DNA from: Thalassiosira profunda | Taxonomy: Eukaryota > Bacillariophyta > Thalassiosirophyceae > Thalassiosirales > Thalassiosiraceae | Assembly (NCBI GenBank): GCA_036939355.1 | Contig: JALLAP010000639.1 | Location: forward strand, 1 to 11,317 | Length of the DNA: 11,317 nucleotides | Direction of reading: 5' to 3' | Part shown: positions 6,074 through 11,317 of the stretch, one piece after another | How the letters are laid out: every line of letters begins with the position of its first letter | Numbering within the stretch: position 1 is the stretch's first letter | Program-made: the position numbers and the translations under genes | The notes under the pieces: model-generated | Seen by the model: only the letters and a program-made list of their open reading frames with translations | Databases searched by the model: none | What the model was told of the DNA's origin: nothing

Positions 6074-7648
6074 ATGAAGATGAAGACGAAGCGCCGCCTG
6101 CCCCTCCACCTGCTCGCAGCGGCGGCCACACTCGCCGTCACCGCCGCTGCCAACAGCCCCGGCGGCCTCCCGTCCCAATCCCTCCCGGCGCCCTTCAGAG
6201 GGCAGCAAGTGGGGGTCTCCCTCGCTGACCTCAATGGCGACGGCGCCATCGACGTGCTCATCGCCGCAGGTCGCCACTGGGTCGACCAGTCCTACGCCCT
6301 CATCAATTTGGGGCCGAAGTTGAACGAAGAGGGGGTATTGGAGGGAGTGCGGTTCTCAGAGGCGCTGCCGGTGGGGCCGCCAGGGGCGTATTACCAGATT
6401 GACGTCTCGCCCTTGTCTCCAACTTTGCCGGACGGAGACGAGACGCGGCACCGCTCGACAATCCTCCTCGTCGGCGGCACCTGCCACGTCGAGACCCCCA
6501 ACGAGTTCGGCTCCTGCTTCAAGGGCGAAAACACCCCCGCGAGGGTATTGCGCGTGTCGATGTCCGAGGACGGATGCTCCGTCCGCAATCCAAATGCACC
6601 CTGCGATCTGCAGTACGAGGAGGCGTGGACCCACCCCGACCCGCAGGGCGATCGGAACGGGGGCTTTGCCGACTTTGACGGAACGGAAACGATCGCGCTG
6701 CTGGGCCAGGGGGGCATCGAGCTGCTGGAGTCGATGCAGCGCACAGGGACGGACGGGGAGGAGGGGCCGGAGTTTTTGCATACGGGCTACTCGTCGGTGT
6801 ATCGGCATTCTCCGCCCGCGGCGACGGACCCCCGCTCGGATTACTCGCGCTACGCGGGGTTTGCCGCCGGACAGTCGCCAAAGCTGGGGGGAGTGGTGGC
6901 CGCCGGCCGACGGACCGACTACGACGCCCCCTCGAAGGACGAGGACGGCAACATTGTGGGGATCAACCGGCTCTTCTACCGCGAGGGCGGGGACGGAACG
7001 TTTGGCGCGGTGGCGCTGCCCGCGGCGCGCAGCGGGGAGCCCTATCCGGGCGATCCGCGGTACTCCCTCCAATCGACCAATTACGCCTTTGCGGACATTG
7101 ACGGCGACGGCATCGACGATTTGCTCGAGGCGACATTTCTATACAAAGGTCAGAGGGTGCCGGGGTATCCGCTGCCGCAGAGAATACACTTTCTGGACGA
7201 GGAGGGCGGGGTGCGGGACACGCTGGTCGTGTTGGAGGAGGGCGCCGCGGAGGGGACCGGGACGGAGGACGACGATGCCGGCCGGTCGGTGACGACGGGG
7301 CAGATCTTCGCGGACAGTGCACTTCCAGATGTGGTCTTCGCATCGGCGGAAGGGGTGGTGACCATATTCGCCAACCTGGGCACAGACGAAACGACCGGCC
7401 AGTTCCGGGGATTGGAAAAGCGGCATTCTCTGCGCGTGGGAACGGAGGGGTGCCAGGTGCGCGACGTGGCGGTGGCCCCGCTGGCGAGAGAAGCGAGCGG
7501 GAGGTGCTGGACGGGGATCGTGTGCGCGGTGACGTGCGGCGTGGAGGTGCCGGGGAGCAATCATGTTGTTTACGTCGAGGGATGCGGCGGTAATGGCGGC
7601 GGGGGCGTGTTGGAGGACGAATTAGGGTCAAAGACGAGTGTTTCATAG
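6074..7648 (+). CDS. Secreted or luminal FG-GAP/VCBS-like beta-propeller protein
   Basis: I start at the ATG at 6074 (A at -3), because the open frame further upstream has no ATG and overlaps the promoter. The product is 524 residues, ending in TAG. Residues 1-26 are a signal peptide: basic MKMKTKRR, a hydrophobic LLAAAATLAV core and an AAAN cleavage region. Two FG-GAP/VCBS-type Ca-binding signatures are clear: VSLADLNGDGAIDVLIAAG near residue 45 and FADIDGDGIDDLLEATF near residue 344. Weaker related blades are GGFADFDGTETIALLGQGG and FADSALPDVVFASAEGVV. These motifs occur in integrin-alpha-like beta-propellers of extracellular proteins. Several Cys, for example GGTCHVETPNEFGSCF and a cluster near the C-terminus (RCWTGIVCAVTCG), suggest disulfides. 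No C-terminal membrane segment is evident, so it is probably secreted or luminal. The ligand is unknown. Confidence 0.82.
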   Translation: MKMKTKRRLPLHLLAAAATLAVTAAANSPGGLPSQSLPAPFRGQQVGVSLADLNGDGAIDVLIAAGRHWVDQSYALINLGPKLNEEGVLEGVRFSEALPVGPPGAYYQIDVSPLSPTLPDGDETRHRSTILLVGGTCHVETPNEFGSCFKGENTPARVLRVSMSEDGCSVRNPNAPCDLQYEEAWTHPDPQGDRNGGFADFDGTETIALLGQGGIELLESMQRTGTDGEEGPEFLHTGYSSVYRHSPPAATDPRSDYSRYAGFAAGQSPKLGGVVAAGRRTDYDAPSKDEDGNIVGINRLFYREGGDGTFGAVALPAARSGEPYPGDPRYSLQSTNYAFADIDGDGIDDLLEATFLYKGQRVPGYPLPQRIHFLDEEGGVRDTLVVLEEGAAEGTGTEDDDAGRSVTTGQIFADSALPDVVFASAEGVVTIFANLGTDETTGQFRGLEKRHSLRVGTEGCQVRDVAVAPLAREASGRCWTGIVCAVTCGVEVPGSNHVVYVEGCGGNGGGGVLEDELGSKTSVS

Positions 7649-8634
7649 CAAAAGTGTAAACAAGTGTACCCTTTTGTATGATCTCATCCATCAACTGCTG
7701 GAGTCGAGAGAAAAGGAGGGTTTCATCCAGCAGGAGTTCACACACTCGCAAAGGAGAGAGGAGGGGGAGCTTGTTGGATTCTCCCATCAGAAGTGGACTC
7801 CCATGTACAAATCTGCCGAACTTTCGTGCAGAAGATACCTTTTTGTACCAGAAATCTACATGCGTGGATGGCGCATGTAGAATGTACCAGGTGGTACAGA
7901 TTCTACATGCGAGGATCGGTGTAGAGATTGGTACTATTCCTACGTTGACTTGACCATCGAGCCTCTTTTTTTTGAGCTCCTCTTCGTTTGGCGCGCGGCG
8001 AAACTGCCTTGCTTTCACCGCGTGCTTCCCCCTTGCTTTTGCACGGTGCATCAACCTGTTGCAAGCAGAATCACGCGTAGAAGCAAGCACCATGCTCGTG
8101 CCACAATTCCATCGCTGCCCAACCTGCACATCGGTAAGCTTGACGATGTTCGCCCCCCGCCTCATGGCCGACCACTGGCTCGATGGCCTGTGTCGATGTG
8201 GCGCCCAGCGGCTTGTTTTCCCCTTGCGTTTTGCCCTCGCGTCGGCGACTTGTGATTGCCCCCTGTGTTCGCACCGTTGATGGCCGCTCGGCGTACTGTT
8301 CGCTTGCTGGGGGTCTCGCTCGTGCGATTCATATCGGTTGACTGCTCGTGCCTGCCGGCGGGCATGCTGGCAGCCACCGGCGCGAGGCGGCCGCCTCCTG
8401 CGGTCGAGCGAGCGAGACGACAGTGTTGCAACCACCTGAGTCGCCTCCGTGCGACTCTCTGTACCAGCTCCTACGTCGATTGACGTTAGTCATGCCTCGC
8501 TTGACCACTACTTCTAGCTCCCTGCTCTTTCTCTGCTTCTGGTGTCCCTAATGTCTTCCTGCACTGCTTCACCTGCCTTGCCACAGCCGTATACGAAACG
8601 AACAAGCCCACAGAGATAGCCTACCAACACCAAC
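7649..8634. other. Long gene-poor intergenic region
   Basis: Nearly 1 kb between the FG-GAP stop and the acidic-protein start. The first ~280 bp is probably FG-GAP 3' UTR and is rich in TGTA; it contains the hairpin set at 7855-7911. From about 7950 to 8550 the DNA is C/T-rich, with several open frames on both strands that look non-biological. The last ~100 bp should be the promoter and 5' UTR of the acidic-protein gene. I see no tRNA or other RNA gene. Confidence 0.6.
7855..7911. repeat. Three-unit inverted-repeat cluster forming alternative hairpins
   Basis: The 9-mer CTACATGCG occurs at 7856-7864, inverted at 7872-7880, and direct again at 7903-7911. Unit 2 can pair with unit 1 (10 bp, ~7-nt loop) or with unit 3. 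The second option is extended: CGCATGTAGAA with TTCTACATGCG (11 bp), a 2-nt bulge, then TGTACCA with TGGTACA (7 bp) around GG. The two folds exclude each other. It lies 207-263 bp after the FG-GAP stop, probably in its 3' UTR. Confidence 0.85.
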
Positions 8635-9322
8635 ATGTCTGACGCGGAACAAGACCCCGATATCACCGCTGAGGAGCAGGAAGAGCAGGAGATTGAGGAG
8701 GCGATCGATGCAGAGGTCGATGGTACATCGGATGGCGGCGACGATTCCGATGCGAGCGATGAGGACGACGATGGTAAGAAGAACCATATCTACGTACCGT
8801 TCGTCAATACTCGGCTTGTTCTAATTTCATTTCACTTCTCAACAATGAACTCTTCAGCCGGAGCCGAAATCGATCTAGGCGACGAAGACTCGCTCGAAGA
8901 CGACTCGGACGACGACTCGGACGATGGCAACGTTGGCCTGGATAGCGACGACGACGACGACGGTAAGTGACAGACGTACGAAGCCGGCTGAGTATTGTTT
9001 CTTGTCTCACATTTAGACTCTTCCCGCAGATGACTCAGACGATCAAGACTCCGACGAGGGAGATTCCGATGCGGTTTCGGATGGAGACTCCAACGGCGGC
9101 GATGCCATGGATGACGAGGAGGTGGACTCAGACGAGGAGGAGGAGGAGGAAGGGCTCAGTGCTCTTTTGGGGAAGATCGAATCGGACGCAGAAGATGCGG
9201 CCGAGGACTTCGAGCCAGCTCCGGAGAGCGAAGGATCAGAGGGTGAGGGCTCAGACAACGAGAAGGAGTCTGCTCCACCCGCGAAGAAGCAGAAGACGGA
9301 AGATGCGGAGGCGGCGGAGTGA
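8635..9322 (+). CDS. Highly acidic, probably nuclear protein, three exons
   Basis: Exons are 8635-8773, 8858-8962 and 9030-9322, joined by GTAAGA...TTCAG and GTAAGT...CGCAG introns, both in phase 1. The start ATG has A at -3 (AACATGTCT). The 178-residue product is dominated by Asp, Glu and Ser, with long acidic runs (DDSDDDSDDG, DSDEEEEEEG) containing many SD/SE sites that fit casein kinase 2. One short hydrophobic motif, GLSALLGKIESD, stands out. A basic PPAKKQK near the C-terminus resembles a monopartite nuclear localisation signal. Acidic, disordered, NLS-bearing proteins of this kind are often histone or ribosome-assembly factors; that is analogy only, and no domain is recognised. The frame is continuous only with these introns removed. 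Its 3' end faces RRP5, 117 bp away. Confidence 0.8.
8774..8857 (+). other. Intron 1 of the acidic-protein gene, 84 nt
   Basis: Donor GATG|GTAAGA and acceptor CTCTTCAG|CC, phase 1. CTAAT at 8821-8825 is a plausible branch point. Its length is a multiple of three and it has no in-frame stop, so retention would insert 28 residues (NHIYVPFVNTRLVLISF and flanks) unlike the acidic surroundings. Confidence 0.75.
8963..9029 (+). other. Intron 2 of the acidic-protein gene, 67 nt
   Basis: Donor GACG|GTAAGT and acceptor CCCGCAG|AT, phase 1. The closer TTTAG at 9012-9016 would bring a TGA into frame almost at once, so the CGCAG site is chosen. Retention would end the protein at the TGA at 8968-8970. Confidence 0.8.
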
Positions 9323-9439
9323 TTTCATACCATACTTACTTGCAATACCATTTAGGATTGCCGTGGCATGCCGTTATGCTGAAGTACAAGTTCACATAAC
9401 ACAATCTAAATCTAAGCAACGACCTGCTTGAATCGATGT
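9323..9439. other. Short convergent 3'-end region
   Basis: 117 bp separate the TGA of the acidic-protein gene from the TGA of RRP5. Both poly(A) sites must lie here or the transcripts overlap. It is A/T-rich, with no clear hairpin. Confidence 0.6.
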
Positions 9440-11317
9440 TCACGACGCCTTGGCCACGAATGCCCTCGCCTCCTCCTTGACGCGCTCCTGGCTTTCGTCG
9501 TCGCCGTGCTTCTCCTCCATTTTATACCACTTCTTGAAGAGCGACTTCATCTGCTTGTCGCTGAACTTGAACTTCCGCTCCTGCGTCACTGGGTGGACCA
9601 CGCTGTCGAACAAGGCTCGCGCTTTGGCGACGTCGCCGTTCTTCACCTCCTTGTCGATGTGCACGAACAGCAAATCCATGCGCTTCGGGTGCTTCTCGAG
9701 CAGGGCGCCAAAGATCGTACGCCCGCGCTCCGGAGATCCCATCTCGAATTCCATTTGAGCGAACTTACTCATGACTTCAACGTGCTTGTACGTCGGGAGG
9801 CTTTGGAGGGACCGTTTCAGCAGAGCGTGGGCCTCCTCGTGCCGCGATCCCTTCAAGAGGTAGCGAAAGTGTGCCAACCAAACCGACTTCTTGCTCGAGA
9901 ACTTCTTGCACATCTTTGCAAACATCTCGTCAGCCCGCTCCGTAGCAGTGTCGAGATCTCCCGATCCGCTCGCTGCATCGACTTCCTTGTCCAGGAGCTC
10001 GCACACTCGCAAATAAACCTGCTTGGGGTTGTTCTGCTGACAAGCGCGGTCGACGGTTTCGTGCAGTGATTTCCCAGTTCCGTACTTGAGCTCCAGGGTG
10101 AGCAGCGCTGTCCATACGTTGAGCTGCAAAGATGAACGGCAGAGGTGAGCAAAGGAGCCTCTTCGAATGGATCAGACATATGTCAGCAGCACATCTAACT
10201 CACCTTTTCTCCTTCCTCGCGGAACTCGATTCGCTCGAAGGCCCGGTTGGCGACATTTCTCGCGCTGTCGATGTCGGCAAGCGACAAATGAAACGCCATG
10301 TAGCGTATCCAAATCTCGGAACTGTTTGGACTGCTGGCGATGAGCCGTTCAAAGTCCGCGGAGGTTTCGGGTGCATCGTCCGCGGTGCCATCGGCGAGGG
10401 CCGCCTCCCTGCGCGAGGTCTCCTCCTCTTCCCTCCGCTTGGCGGCCGCCTTCTTTCGCGAGCGGTGGCTGCTCTTGAAGCCGCTGTCGGCATCTTCCTC
10501 GCTCTCCTCGTCCGACGAGTCGGAGCTGGATTCGTCTGTCGACGACTCGGCCAGCTTGCTAGCTTTGGAAGATTTCGATGGGGCAGTGCCCCCCCAATCG
10601 AATCCCACGTCAGTCTCCATTGCCTGTGGCTGCTCATCTTCCTTGTCAGCAGGCTTTCCCTCGTCGGCCTCCTCCTCACTATCAGACGATTCGCTGTCAC
10701 TGCCGTCACTGCTGCTTTCGCTGCCGTCAGTGCTCTTGTCATCATCCACCTCCATGTCTTCGCCACCGGCCTCCATCTTCTCGGCCAGCTTGCTAGCAAA
10801 GTCTTCGTCCTCGCTGTCAATGTCGCCGCCGCCCATGCCATCCTGTTCCATTTCATCTCCAGAGGCAGAGGAGGCAGAGTCGTCGCTCGACGAGGTGCTA
10901 CTGTCGTCATCGTCGGAATCGTCAGCGAAGTTGCTGGCCTTTAAGCTGAACCCCAGTCGGTTCTGCTCCTTGTCCACCTTAATGACCATCAGCTTCACAA
11001 AATCTCCAGGATTGTAGAGCGATGGGAGATCCTTCACGAAACTGTCCGCGCACTCCGACACGTGGGCGAGTCCGGTGACGTCGCTGTTGTCGATCCGCAC
11101 GAAGGCCCCGTAGGACTCCACGCGCGTCACGACGCCCGTGTACGTGGCATTCTCCTCGACGTCGTCGAACGCGACGCGCGCGCCGCTCGAGAGCAGCACC
11201 GACTCTCGCAGGTCCAAGTCCACCATGGTGACTTGCGGACGAGGGCCTGGCTTCTTGTCGCGGGGTGCTTTGATCGCCTTCACCTTTCCCACCACCAGGC
11301 GGCCCGGCGGGAACTGG
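9440..11317 (-). CDS. RRP5: rRNA biogenesis protein Rrp5/PDCD11 homologue, C-terminal part, 5'-partial
   Basis: The frame is open at the right edge, so the N-terminal part is outside. Exons in the window are 10204-11317 and 9440-10123; the 80-nt intron (GTGAGT...TTTGCAG) joins EEGEK to LNVW in phase 0. The visible 598 residues hold the tail of one S1 repeat, a complete S1 RNA-binding domain (VAFDDVEENATYTGVVTRVE to LGFSLKASNF), a ~190-residue acidic Ser/Asp/Glu linker with a basic patch (SRKKAAAKRREEE), and the C-terminal HAT/TPR helical repeats starting at DFERLIASSPNSSEIWIRY and ending in a TGA. DFERL...SSPNSS.IWI.YMAFHLSLADID and EKLNVW are strong Rrp5 signatures. Rrp5 is a nucleolar factor with multiple S1 repeats and a HAT domain, needed for both 40S and 60S pre-rRNA processing. 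The HAT region mainly supports 18S rRNA production. Confidence 0.95.
10124..10203 (-). other. Intron in RRP5, 80 nt
   Basis: The minus-strand donor is AAAAG|GTGAGT and the acceptor CATCTTTGCAG|CTC, phase 0. It splits the HAT region between the helix ending REEGEK and LNVWTALL. Joining restores the contiguous Rrp5 motif EK-LNVW; reading through gives VS and a TAG. Confidence 0.92.
10546..10797. repeat. 18-bp direct repeat within the acidic linker of RRP5
   Basis: CTCGGCCAGCTTGCTAGC occurs at 10546-10563 and again at 10780-10797. On the coding strand both encode ASKLAE, once in DFASKLAEKMEAGG and once in SSKASKLAESSTDE. It suggests a short internal duplication in the disordered linker. Confidence 0.85.

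Noticed and set aside
7972..8280. Plus-strand frame with CPTC, LCRCGA and CDCPLC, resembling zinc-binding pairs
   Set aside because: Spacing fits no RING, PHD or zinc-ribbon pattern I know, the rest of the frame is not protein-like, and there is no good start context; the Cys come from TGC-rich DNA.
6963..8435. 490-codon minus-strand open frame
   Set aside because: Mostly antisense to the FG-GAP gene in GC-rich DNA; the translation is Arg/Pro/Ser-rich with no domain-like pattern, and it then crosses intergenic repeats.
8256..8483. 75-codon plus-strand frame in the intergenic region
   Set aside because: Arg/Pro/Ala-rich with no motif; overlapping frames on both strands are equally open.
9012..9016. 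TTTAG as acceptor for intron 2 of the acidic-protein gene
   Set aside because: Using it brings an in-frame TGA at 9030-9032 region within five codons, while CGCAG at 9025-9029 restores a long acidic frame.
10340..11017. 225-codon plus-strand Ser-rich open frame
   Set aside because: It is the antisense of the Asp/Glu/Ser-rich linker of RRP5; Ser/Leu richness is expected from complementing acidic codons.

Overview
The window is nuclear DNA from a eukaryote, most likely a photosynthetic protist with a secondary plastid such as a diatom or another stramenopile. The evidence is short GT-AG introns (67-92 nt), an A at -3 of every chosen ATG, an Rrp5/PDCD11 ribosome-biogenesis gene, and a DoxX-like membrane protein whose leader ends in an ASAF-like site (TSA|FSG) typical of bipartite plastid targeting. 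The plastid inference rests on that one leader, so the lineage is a working assumption. I see no prokaryotic operon, mobile element, CRISPR array, tRNA or rRNA.

Layout, left to right. A 5'-truncated gene (+, to 1751) encodes three copies of an unrecognised ~110-residue repeat, then a membrane segment and a Lys-rich tail. A small two-helix membrane protein lies on the minus strand (2156-2584). It is divergent from the plastid-targeted DoxX-like gene (+, 3096-3947). Tail to tail with DoxX is a two-exon minus-strand gene (4185-4591) that ordinary gene calling would miss, because its reading frame crosses an in-frame TGA. I read it as a selenoprotein H-like protein, with selenocysteine at residue 14, a TAG stop, and a SECIS-like hairpin in its 3' UTR (about 4024-4133). 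Next are an unrecognised 307-residue membrane protein (-, 4989-5912) and, from a shared 161-bp divergent promoter, a secreted FG-GAP/VCBS-type protein (+, 6074-7648). A gene-poor stretch of nearly 1 kb (7649-8634) carries a compact set of alternative hairpins. A three-exon gene for a very acidic, probably nuclear protein follows (+, 8635-9322), convergent with the RRP5 gene, which enters from the right edge (-, 9440-11317).

The genes do not form an obvious pathway. RRP5 and the acidic protein could both act in the nucleus or nucleolus, and animal SELENOH is nucleolar, but nothing in the window shows a functional link. The most noteworthy item is the UGA-containing SelH-like gene with its SECIS candidate, and its unusual SxxU in place of CxxU.
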